Part shown: piece after piece, positions 21,590 to 31,689 of the stretch
Layout of the letters: each line of letters opens with the position of its first letter
Numbering within the stretch: the first letter of the stretch is position 1
Origin: Chara braunii
Lineage: Eukaryota > Streptophyta > Charophyceae > Charales > Characeae
Direction of reading: 5' to 3'
Assembly (NCBI GenBank): GCA_003427395.1
Contig: BFEA01000065.1
Coordinates: 1 to 48,271 of the forward strand
Length of the DNA stretch: 48,271 nt
Position numbers and translations under genes: made by a program
Notes under the pieces: model-generated
Databases searched by the model: none
Seen by the model: the letters and a program-made list of their open reading frames with translations, nothing else
Told to the model about the DNA's origin: nothing

Positions 21590-22080
21590 TGGTTCAGAAT
21601 TTTCAAAATCTTTAGTATTCGTGCATACTCAGACGAGAGGGTGTAATTCATAATTTTCAACATTTTTACCATTCAGAATCTTAAAAATCTTTCAGCGTTT
21701 CTTTACATTTAAATAGGGGGAAGACACTGAAGATTCCAAAAATTTTGAAGTAGTGAAAACATTGAAGATTTTGAACCATTTTTCCTTAAAGAAACAAAAT
21801 AAGGGGAGACGGGGCGAGGGGGTTCAAAATCTTTAACATTTTCACTACTTCATAATTTTCAAAATCTTCAGCGTTCCTGCACACTCAGATAAGGGGGTTG
21901 TACTTAAAATTTTTTAGCATTTTCACTACTTCAGAATCTTCAGCGTTTCTATACACTCAAACAGGGCGGCAAACATTGCATGTTTTGAAGATTTATTTAA
22001 CGTAGGGGCATTCAACATTTTCAACATTTCTAAAATCATTGAAACTCAAGTTCAAATAACTTTAAAATTAGTTTAAGCAT
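21590..22080. repeat. AT-rich satellite-like repeats (TTCAGAATCTTCA type)
   Basis: Repeated variants of TTCAGAATTTTCAAAATCTTCAGCGTT followed by a C/A-rich segment and a G run (for example CACTCAGATAAGGGGG). The same units occur in the array at 23400-24715. Confidence 0.75.
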
Positions 22081-22756
22081 TTTCATCAGTTCAGAATTAG
22101 TTTCAGCAAAGATTCAGAGTTTCGTTGGCCATATTTGTGGAGGACAAGGCAACGCCACAACACATGATAACTAGAGAAGAGAAGCGTTGTCTTATTATGG
22201 ATTCCAGAGAACAGAAACAAAATTTGCATGAAGAACCCGATTTTCATTTTGTATATCGTCAACTTCGTTCAAGAAGGAGATGCAGTCATTTGGGGCAGTA
22301 ACAACTTACAAAAGCGAACACAGAGATTTGAAGTGATTCGAAATAAGATATGCTACAATGGTAACAGAGAAGAAAGGGCTCTTAAAGACACGAAAAAACA
22401 CTCAACCAATTTGTCGTAACTTGGGGTATATTGATGTTAGAGATATGCTTTTTGGAATCCGAGAGAATGTGAATGACACATCAACATAAAGAGAATTGAG
22501 GAATGCAATTTATTGACCAAAAAAAAAAAAAAAAAAAAAAACTCAACAGAAATTGAAAAATATTAAATATGTTATACGTCTATAGCACTATACACCGATG
22601 TTTATCGGTATGAGTGCTTGGGTGATGGATGGATAATCTTAATACTAAACACCTAAAGACTAAAACTGTTAGTTGGCAGGTCATGACTCAGGAGTTCGGA
22701 TCGTATCGAATCCAAAAGCACTGGGGTTAATTTGCGATTTGAAAAGGATCGTTGTT
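22081..22756. other. Non-coding, with an A23 tract
   Basis: No coding evidence. A run of 23 A bases lies at 22519-22541. The small frame at 22228-22419 has no recognisable motif. The segment ends at the outer edge of the left LTR-like copy. Confidence 0.45.
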
Positions 22757-22945
22757 GTGCACGTCGACTCTCGTCTTTTCGCAAAGGTGAGAGCCCCGCC
22801 GACCATGTTACGCAGGAGTTGAACAAAAAACAAAATCAAAACTAAGAGAGAACTCGGGAACGACATAAAATAATCCCGTGAGCCGCCGACACGGGTATGG
22901 TCGCGTCGCTCCTTTGTCACGCTAGCCGAGAGAAGGTTAAATACA
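22757..22945 (-). repeat. Left LTR-like copy, outer fragment
   Basis: This matches the outer end of the right copy (33474 back to about 33300, reverse complement), including CATGTNACGCAGGAGTT, AACTCGGGAACGAC and GCCGAGACGG-like segments. The boundary is near TGCACGTCGACT at about 22757. Similarity stops at about 22945, where satellite sequence begins, and resumes at 24805, so the LTR has been split. Confidence 0.7.
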
Positions 22946-24804
22946 GTCGTATTCTTCATCACCTCTTCAAGACACCCTTCACCACTCCAGGATGCAGTCT
23001 GCCTAAACAGGTGGTTTTCAGGGTCTTCGGACCTTTCACCACTTCAGGACACTCTTCACCTCTTCAGGATGCAGTATGCCTAAACAGGTGGTTTTCAGGG
23101 TCTTCGAACATTTCACCACTTGAGGACCCTTCAGGATTTTCAGACTGCCAAAAACTCTCACTTCACCACTTCAGGATGCAGCCTGCCTAAACAGGTGGTT
23201 TTCAGGGTCTTCGGACCTTTCACTATTTCATGACCATTCGGAATTTTCAGACTGCCAAAAACTCTCACTTCATAATTTTCATTCCTGAATTTCCAGCCAC
23301 CCGTTAACCACTTGTGCTCTAGCCAGGTGCGCCAGCTGTACATCCCTTGGTCCCCTACGATAGCACACGTGGTCAACGACACTTCGAATCTTCGCTGAAA
23401 CTAATTCTGAACTCGAGATCTTTCAACATTTTTGAAGTTTTCTGAAGTAGAGTTCCAACGATTTCATACGTGCTGAAAATGCGGAATACCATTATGTTGA
23501 ATTAATTTTCAAAATGTTCAGCTCTTGCCCCCCTGTCTGAGTGTATGGAAACGCCGAAGATTATGAAGATTCTGAAGTGGTGAAGATGCTGAAAATTTTG
23601 AAGTACACCCCCCTCTGTCCGAGTGTATAGGAACGCTGAAGATTTTAAAAATTGTGAAGTGGTGGAAACGCTAAGGAGTCTGAACCCCCTCTCCGTCCCC
23701 GTGTTTTGTTTTTTTAAGGGGAGGAAGTTCCGAATCTTCAACATTTTCACCACTTCAGAATTTTCATAATCTTCAACGTTCACCCCCCTGTCTAAGTATG
23801 TAAAAATGCTGAAGATTCTGAAGTGGTGAAGATGCTGAAAATTCTGAAGTACACCCCTCTCTGTCCGAGTGTGTAGGAACGCTGAAGATTATGAAAATTG
23901 TGAAGTGGTGGAAACACTGAAGATTCTAAACCACCCTCCTTCGACCTGTTTTGTTTTTTTAAGGAGGGTGTTCCGAATCTTCAACGTTTTCACCACTTCA
24001 GAATTTTCTGAATCTTCAGCGTTCGCCCCCTTGTACAAGTGTGTAGAAACGCTTTAGATTTTGAACATGTTGCAGTGGTGAAGATGCGGAAAATTCTGAA
24101 GTACACCTCCCTCTGTTTGAGTATGTAGGAATGCTGAAGATTATGAAAATTATGAAGTGGTAGAAACGCTGAAGATTTTGACCTCCCCCCTCTCTCCCTG
24201 TTTTGTTTTTTTTAAGCGGGGGGTTTGCAAATCTTCAACGTTTTCACCACTTCAGAAGTTTCAGAATCTTCAACGTTCACCTCGCTGTCTGAGTATGTAG
24301 AAATGTTGAAGATTCTGAAGATTTTGAAGTGTTGAAGATGCTGAAAATTTTGAAGTACACCCCCCTCTGTCCGAGTGTATAGGAACGCTGAAGATTCTGG
24401 AAATTGTGAAGTGCTGGAAACACTGAAGATTCCGAACCCCCCCCCCCCCTTCTCCCCCCGTTTTGTTTTTTTTAAGGAGAGGATTTCAAATCTTTAGCAT
24501 TTTCACCACTTCGGAATTTGTAGACTCCTTAGCGTTCGCCCCCTTGTGCAAGTATGTAGAACGCCGAAGATTTTGAAGATTATAAAGTAGTGAAGATGCT
24601 GAAAATTTTGAAGTATACCCCCCCTTGTCCGAGTGTGTAGGAACGGTGAAGATTCTGAAAATTTTGAAGTGGTGAAAACGCTGAAGATGCTGCACCCCCT
24701 CCCCCCGCCCCCTCGCACTTTATCCTAGTGTCCGTATCCAACTGTGTATAAAAGTTGAACGTTCAGACTACAAATGTTGAATATCAGTATGCCCGTTAAC
24801 CTTC
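22946..24804. repeat. Satellite-like array splitting the left LTR
   Basis: Two parts. At 22960-23290 a unit with GGATGCAGTCTGCCTAAACA and GGTGGTTTTCAGGGTCTTCG occurs three times. At 23500-24715 a larger unit recurs about four times; its centre, TTTTGTTTTTTTAAG, is at 23704, 23949, 24201 and 24461 (spacing 245, 252, 260). Each centre is flanked on the left by GAAGTGGTGGAAACGCTGAA-type and on the right by CTTCAACGTTTTCACCACTTC-type sequence, which are reverse complements. The array is therefore tandem copies of long imperfect palindromes. No protein-coding evidence. Confidence 0.85.
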
Positions 24805-26256
24805 ACTCTACGACAGGGTAGGTTCCCGTGAGACATAAGCTTTCCTTGCCTAAGGGGATGTCACCACCCTTAGGGGCGTATCCCTACCGAGCGACTGACC
24901 TATGTACGAAAAATTTTAGTTGTAATCGCAGAGGTAGATCAACCGAGGGTGTTCGCTCGCACACTGTAGTATAAATACGTTTGGTTAACGCCAAGCGGAT
25001 CCGAACGTTGTCCGTTCCTAGGGCGTTGATCTCCTAGGTGCGGGCGGACGCCGGTCGACTAGGACGGTCTCAACCAAGCATGAAACCCTCAACTAGATCC
25101 TAGTGCCTTAGACAAACGGTCAAAATAAAAATTATAACAACCACACATTATTATATCAAAAGGATCGACTGTAGTCGATAGAAATAAATATTCAATCTGA
25201 AATGATAACTAAAAGGATTGGAATCCTCATCTCATACATCCAATCACACAAGATCAAAATATAATCTGACAATCTTAGGTCAAACACCACAAAACAATCA
25301 TACAACTTCCAACCAGGAGTCGGCTACGGACAATAATGTTGATGCAACCGACAAGGTAATCGACTGCCTTAGTTTTGACTTGATGAGACAAGCTACCAAA
25401 GTCATTCATTCCAGCCTACCACCGACCTAAGATTATACACGCTCACATTTGTCTTCATACTTTCTCAATCTTCTTGGATGAAAGACTGTTTTGCAAATGA
25501 TTCTTGATCAGATGCATCACTTGAAGTGTCGCATGCCTCTCTTTTTAGGAAGTGGTCTAGGGTACTCCTCCTCCTCGTTCGAGCACAACTCGGATCTCAG
25601 AAGTCGGACCGTCTCCACCAAAATCGGTAGAGTACCCCCCGTAGAATGGTCCACTTTGGGTCGATAGTAGGGTTGGCTCCTGAAGCAACGAACCCCCGCC
25701 CCAGATGCTTCCTAAAGATAGAGAATGTCTTCACTTGCAAGTAGCTTTCAGTTATTCTTATTCCCCCTGAGTTCATGATAACTTAAACGAAAAAAAACAA
25801 AATGAGATAGAGAATGAGAATCATTTTGATAGTTATAGGTGGATAAGGTCTTTCGGGATAGAAAATGTTAATCATGAGAAAAAGCTAAATCCTTTTGACC
25901 TTATCTGCTTTATTTCAATCGAGTTCACTTCACGATATGTACTGAATTAATCTATTTCAAAAAAAAAAAAAAAAAAGACAATCCTTTTCTTTTCTCCAAT
26001 AGGCAAAATCAATCTTTATTTTAAGCATATCTTTTTACCTACCTGCACAGCACACAAGGAAAACAAATTAAAAAGAAGACAGTACAATCCCGTACACACG
26101 AGTCAGACCTTTCCATTCACATGCGTGATTCGCACAACTTCCCTCTACCTTTTTTTTTTAACATCTAAAACAAACAGGGTTAAGCAAAGTGTGGGTTCAC
26201 ACAGATGTGAAGGAAAGACTAAGTCAATCAACTGACTGACCTTGAGTGAAGTTTGA
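24805..26256 (-). repeat. Left LTR-like copy, main part
   Basis: Inverted relative to 31690-33300. Shared landmarks: the hairpin with loop GATGTCACCA (24849-24856/24867-24874), GTCGACTAGGACGGTCTCAA, the well-conserved GAAGCAACGAACCCCCGCCC near 25685, TTGACCTTATCTGCTTTATT near 25900, and an end near TTGAGTGAAGTTTGA. The copy carries one version of a segment that is doubled in the right copy (99-bp unit). It belongs to the same LTR family as 12053-12455. Confidence 0.8.
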
Positions 26257-27430
26257 TTCGTCCCACAAAAAAAAATCGAGTAATTCTAACCAGATAAAAA
26301 ATATCCGACGTTGAAGTTGAGAAGATGCGGCTCACAACTCCACAAGTTGTAGGTTTTCTACTTAACGACGGTCCACCTCTTCTCCTAGTGTCCGAATGAG
26401 CAAGAGTTGGCTCATTGAGAGGACTCAAATAGGATAATCCTTAAAGAGGGTGCTCCCATGATTCAATCTCACGTCGCCTCAACATTCCGGACAGTCCCAA
26501 CGCAGTCCCAACTTCACCTTAACCACCAAGGATACTCCCAAACCAACTGCAAGTCCACCCCGCCTCAAACCACTACGTCCGCACCCCAAGTTGACCCCAC
26601 TCAGTCCCAAGATGGTCCCAAGATGGTCTCAGATGGTCCCAACTGGTTCTGGGTAGACCCACACCATCATCTGCAACACTAGATAGTCCATAACTCAAAA
26701 CCGCTCGCACCGAGTGCCGCAAAAAAATAAAGGTGGCCCCCGAGCACCGAGAGCTGCGAGCCCCATAATTACTTCGCTGCGTGCATCCACTCTGAACTTT
26801 CTTCATGCCCTCAACCCACGCAGCACTGCAGCACATTCTCAACCACACACCAACGTCAGTCCAACCTCCAGGCCACACTGGGATCCACCATAACCGCCAC
26901 GCACCACAAAAATAACGGCGGACCACTGCTTGTCGTGCAGTAAATTGGGCAGCATAACTGTCCTTTTGAAAATGTTGTCGTTGCCATGCCGTCGAACGGG
27001 CAACACTTTTTCCAAAAAAAAACAGTCGTTGTCATGCCATTGCCATGCCGCCGAGTCAAAATTTCGGCAGCGTAATCCCACCAGATACACTGTCGTTACC
27101 GTGCCACTGATCGAACACCACCTCCCCACACTCACAAAACTTAACGTTGCGCGGTAAATTCTGCAGCATATCCCCCAACACGTGTTGTTCGCCACATAGC
27201 CTAACCCCCAACGTGGCCTACCAGTTGCAGCACTAACGCAGAGGTGGGGCAGTGAGCTTCCAACCTCGGCTATTGTTGCCTCCCTTCTCCTCCCCCAGCA
27301 GTGTCTCCCTCTAACTGACAGACCTCTAGTACCTCCACCGACAACAACGCCCTTCTACAACAACCAGCCAGCATTCACTCAAGTGAATGGACCAACAACA
27401 CTGCCACAAGTGTGAGGCTGCTGGGTGGAG
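26257..27430. other. Non-coding region
   Basis: No domain-bearing frame. A short tandem of AGATGGTCCCA units lies at about 26600-26645. AAAATTTCGGCAGCG at 27058-27072 resembles the 54-base repeats at 30903 in reverse. Nothing else is identifiable. Confidence 0.5.
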
Positions 27431-28570
27431 AGATGACTTTTATAGCTAACCAAAGGCATTTGGGCAGCTGCTTTGGCCCACAACCAGGCTAAATTCGTCG
27501 ATGCTCCTGACCCTTGATCTAAATCAACGGCCAGGAGCTCGGTGCTTTGGTTTCCCCCTAGGGAGACCAAGGTCATCAACCTCCAGAAGTATCTGGCCGT
27601 CTTCCAAGGCCAGATACTTTTGTAAATGGTTGTACTTAGCCATTTATTTCAACTTACTCCGAAGGAACAGACACATTCCCATCAACCCCTAGAAACTTCT
27701 GGGGTTGCATCTGTTCTACGACCCCGACCATATTCGAGGCCGTCACTTTTTTTTTTCCCTTCTCTTTTCTTTCCTGTTCTTATCCCCCCTCTCGTTTTTC
27801 TGTGCAGGGGCAACTCGCCATTCGAAATGAACGGCTGCCCCTCCTGCTTTTCACAGAGTCGAACTAGAGTCAAGCTCAATGGGGTTTATTACCCCTCATG
27901 GGTTCTTCCAAGCCCGTTTCCCTGCCTGCGAGCCTGTATCGAGCGCAAGAAAAGCGCCCAATACAGGCGCACAGGCATTGTGGTAGGAAGAGCCCACATG
28001 GAAGGATAAAAAAGCAACGTTGCAATGAACGTTTGGCTGCCATTAGCCAACATCCCCGTGACAACTTTTTAAATACCTCCAACCTCAAATCCCGAAACGC
28101 TAAAGATCAATAGTCGCCCGTACCTTGGCGCCAACAATGTCAGCTTCGAGCGTGCCAATGATTGCTGCAGCCCGTTTTTTCAAAAAAACGGGCTAAGCAA
28201 GACTGCACTACAATAAAAACACATAATTAAAAAAAAAAATCAAAAGAAAAACACAAAATCTATAAAAAAAAAAAATCCAAAAGAAGAAAATCTAAAGTAA
28301 ATCTTAAAAAAGAAAGAAAATCTAAGGAAAAAAAACAAAAACGAACTCTCATAAAAAACGGCCGCCCGTTTAAAACGGGTACCGTCAGGTGCACTGGGGA
28401 CTCAAATGCCCCAGGTACTTCAGACTGCGCCAACTGACGCTTCGTCTGAAGTTGTACTTTTTTTTTTTTTTTTTTTTTTTTTTTGCTCGGTCTTGTCCTG
28501 TTCATGGAAACTCCACGAACTATTAAAATACAGACCCCAGTTTGAAACCACGGATTCAAGAATTTTTTTT

Positions 28571-28625
28571 TTGGACCATCTCTTGATTTATGTGTATCAT
28601 TCTTGCGCAGGGGCCATGCTAATCT
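28571..28625 (-). pseudogene. 3' fragment of U6 snRNA
   Basis: The minus strand matches the 3' part of U6 spliceosomal RNA from AGATTAGCATGGCCCCTGCG through the GGTCC near its end, with about six differences, mostly transitions. The 5' half of U6 is absent: sequence upstream on the minus strand is unrelated. Downstream come an A run, 78 bases of other sequence, and then a 27-base A tract (28484-28458 on the minus strand). The layout resembles a retroposed chimeric transcript. U6 gene promoter elements were not seen, so this is a pseudogene fragment. Identification rests on my recall of the conserved U6 sequence. Confidence 0.85.
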
Positions 28626-28712
28626 ATGCGGCCGATCTCGGTCATGCGATCTTCGCGATCGAACGGTCTAAATCGACCACACCGACAAGAGCTAGAAAGG
28701 CTAGCTCCAAAA

Positions 28713-28800
28713 GGAGCTAGCCGAGTGGCGTAGCATATCCGGTTCAATCCCGGTGACTTCCGGGCATAAGTCCTGCACTATAACCTATTGGGCTAGCTCC
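28713..28800. repeat. tRNA-like sequence, possibly a SINE head
   Basis: Ends GGAGCTAGCC and GGCTAGCTCC are fully complementary over ten bases, like an acceptor stem, and enclose 68 bases. The plus strand has an A-box-like TAGCCGAGTGG and a B-box-like GGTTCAATCCC, but too close together. The minus strand has TAGCCCAATAGG and GGATTGAACC at near-normal tRNA spacing, with extra bases before the 3' stem. It is not a functional tRNA as it stands. A related A-box-like TAGCCCAGTAGG occurs at about 29806 on the plus strand. Confidence 0.4.
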
Positions 28801-29130
28801 TATCAGGACAATTAGAGGAGCAACTCTTCTATAAGAAGTGTTTGCCCAATCACTATCCCCTCTGTCGATGCTTTGCACGTCCTGCTTGCCCAAGGCTCTG
28901 CAGGTCCTGCCTGCCTGTGGCCTTAGGCCCTTCCTGCCTGAAGCCTAATAGGCTTTGTTGGCAGGCGCTACCCCGTCGGCTGGCCGTGTGACCTCGACAT
29001 CGACCTATCAACCCTCTAGCTCGATGTCAACCCCCCCGGTCCAGGAAATAAAAAACCTTCTTCCTATTCCCCCTGCGCCTCGGCCCTATACTCGACGCGT
29101 TTCCTCATTTTAGCCTACTTAGGCTCTGAA

Positions 29131-29460
29131 TCGCGCTGTCGGGGCAAATACCCTGACAAGGGTATCAGGGTATTTGCCGGGGATTTTCAACGTCGGACGC
29201 TGTCCGACCTTTTTGCTTAATTGAAAGACTTGATGAGACTGACGTTTGCCAAACGTTTATTCAGACCTGACTTATGACTAAGGAACTAAAAGTTTTCAGA
29301 CTTTAGTCCGGACGCGTGTGATGTCCGGAGGTATCGGATGTGAACGACAAGGCTACGCTTTTATCGAAGCCGCATGAACGTGCGGATAAGGGAATGCTAA
29401 AGTTAAACCTATCCTACCTATAATGGTGTGGTGCGGCTGCTAAGCCACGCGATTCAGGGC
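29131..29460 (-). repeat. Dispersed repeat, inverted relative to 33475-33775
   Basis: Read in reverse complement, 33475-33775 aligns to this segment: shared CAAATACCCTGACAAGGGTA, CGGACGCTGTCCGAC, TGAAAGACTTNATGAGACTG, TTTATTCAGACCT and GGCTGCTAAGCC. The segment includes a 12-bp perfect hairpin (29145-29156/29165-29176). The other copy abuts the right LTR edge at 33474/33475, so the LTR probably inserted into or beside it. Confidence 0.75.
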
Positions 29461-30902
29461 CTAAGTGGGCTAAAAAGAGGGTTGCGCCAGAGTATAGGGC
29501 CGTGACGCAGAAGGAATAGGAAGTTTTTTTTTTTTTTTAATTTCCTAAGCCCGCGCGGGGTTTGACTTTGAACCTGGGGGCTGAAAGGCTGATGTCGGGG
29601 CCTTCCCAGCTAAACGTCCAATCAAGCCGCCGGTCACGCGGCTAACCGGTATGGGTAGGCCACGGGTAGGTAAGCCGGTAGGCCACAATCAGGGCAGGCC
29701 TCCTCGGCCACACGGGGGCGGAGCCTGCAAAGCTGCAGGCATGGAAGATACAGGGCGAGCTTTTCATATCGAAGAGCTGCTCTTGTTCAATGTGGAACAG
29801 TAGCTAGCCCAGTAGGTTACGGCACCAGACTGTTACCCAGGAAGCCACGAATATCCGTGACCGCGAGATCCAAGATCTCGCGGCTCACGACGTGCGTGTG
29901 GGAATGGGGCTGTGGGAACTGGCTGAAGAGAGGAAGGGAGGCTACTCCTCCCAAACTGACAACTGCCCTCCTCGATTTTAGGGGAGGGCAGAGCAAAAAG
30001 AGGAGTGTTGTTGCATGCAACAGCACGCACCTGGTTGAGATAGAAGCCAGGTGCAAAAAAATTAAAAAGTTGTTTTTTTTTTTTTTTTTTTTTTTTTTGA
30101 GTGGGGACACTTGTCCTCACGTGATGCTACCTAACTGTAAGGCTCCCGTTTTTGAAGGGAGCCTGAAAATTGAAGGGCCACTAAGGAAAAGGCTAGGTGC
30201 AACCTTTTCCCCGATGTATCTGCCCTGGGAAAAGAGTCAAGATACATCAAACTGTAAGGGGTTGTATCTTTCTAACCCCTTATCAGAAAAATAAAAGAAA
30301 AAAGGTTTTGGAAATGGCAGGAACCCAGCTATCTCGTGAGATTCCGAGATAGTTGGGGAAAAGAAAAAGAAAAGTAAAATAGGGCAGTTAAAGAAACTGC
30401 CCCACACTAAGGTTATGGCTGTGGTGCGGCCACAATCAACCCTGGATCCAGGCAGATCAAGTGCTCACAGTGAGCCCGCGATTTTGCCTGGGGGCTGGAG
30501 TGACGTCCAACCTTCCTCAGCCAATATAAAACAGGCAGCTGCCCCCCACCTGCTACTCAATGCACTCGTGATGCCAATGTGTGATGAGCACACTTGAGTA
30601 ATGCTGGCTGCTGGAACTGCTGCCTGAGACCACGTGAGGAGAGGCTGGAGGTCTGCAGAGGAGCGCAAAGAGAAGAACTGGGCAGCCATAGCCAAGGCAG
30701 GGAGCACTCTGCTCCCCTCCCCTCTGGCTGGTGCTGATCCCACGGGACAAACCCAGTGACGCTACGGGACTACGGCAGTGCGGCGCAGTGAAATTTGGGT
30801 CTGGGGCCTAAATTTTACTAATTTTGGTCTGCTGTTTTTCACTGCGGTAGTATGGGAGTGCTGCTAAAATTCGGCGGCAGCAACGCGGCTTTTACGGCAG
30901 CG

Positions 30903-31334
30903 GTACAGAAGTGCTGCTGAAATTTTGCGGCGGCAACGCGGGTTTTTACGACAGCGGTACGGAAGTGCTGCCGAAATCCTGCGGCGGCGACGCAGGTTTT
31001 TACGGCATTGGTAAGGAAGTGTTGCCGAACTTTTGCGGAAGCGACGCAGACTTTTATGGCAGTGGTACGGAAGTGCTGCCGAACTATTGCGGACGCGACG
31101 CAGACTTTTACGACGGTGGTACGGAGGTGTTGATGAACTTTTGCGGAGGCGATGCAAGTTTTTACACCGGTGGTACGGAAGTGCTGCCAAAATTTTACGG
31201 AGGCGACACAGTTTTTTACGGCGGTGGTGCGGAAGCAATACCATATTTTTATGGCGGCAACTCCGGTTTTAACAGCGGTAGTGCGGAAGCGCTGCCAGAG
31301 TTTTGCGACAACGGTTCTGTTTTTTTTTACGGTG
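30903..31334. repeat. Eight 54-bp tandem repeats, open in several frames
   Basis: Units start at exactly 30903, 30957, 31011, 31065, 31119, 31173, 31227 and 31281; every unit is 54 bases despite visible divergence. A degenerate copy precedes (one base shorter) and one follows. The plus-strand frame 30911-31408 reads through as 18-residue units of the type GTEVLPxFCGGDAxFYGx. Another plus frame and a minus frame are also largely open, which weakens the case for a protein. No ATG or signal for translation is evident. Confidence 0.85.
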
Positions 31335-31689
31335 GTGTGGAAACGCCTCCGGATTTTTCGGCGGCAGTACCGGATTTTGCAGCGACGACGCTATTTTCAC
31401 GACGGTAACGACAATATTTTTGCACTGAGTGGAGGTGGGACGTTGACACAGAGGAGGTGCACCAAAGCGGTGTTTCATTTTGAAGTGGCGTAAGCGTGAC
31501 GCCGTGGAGACACCGTGCTTTGGAGCCAAGTGGCGGTAACGAGAAAACGCCGCCAAATTATTGGAAAGTGATCGGTGCTGAGATGGTACTCTGGAAAACG
31601 GTCGTCGCAAGGGAATGGTGTCGATCACTTTGCTGATGATTGGTTGCGACGACCTTCTCGTCAAAAGGGCGTAATTCTATACGGTTTCT

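Larger units (their letters stand above)
27430..30550. repeat. Hairpin-dense region of consecutive unrelated inverted repeats
   Basis: Many short perfect inverted repeats with different arms follow each other. Examples (arm/arm): 27587-27598/27608-27619 (12 bp), 27623-27629/27640-27646, nested 27665-27671/27710-27716 and 27683-27689/27701-27707, 27932-27939/27961-27968, 28170-28180/28183-28193, 28417-28425/28444-28452, 28699-28708/28713-28722, 29145-29156/29165-29176, 29723-29729/29734-29740, 29861-29870/29874-29883, 30027-30034/30047-30054. Six more fill 30140-30402. Loops are mostly 2-20 bases. Poly(T) tracts lie at 28458-28484 and 30073-30098. No protein gene is visible. Confidence 0.8.

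Noticed and set aside
28713-28800. Functional tRNA gene
   Set aside because: Acceptor-like ends pair, but box spacing is wrong on the plus strand and about 19 extra bases break the minus-strand fold; no clear anticodon arm.
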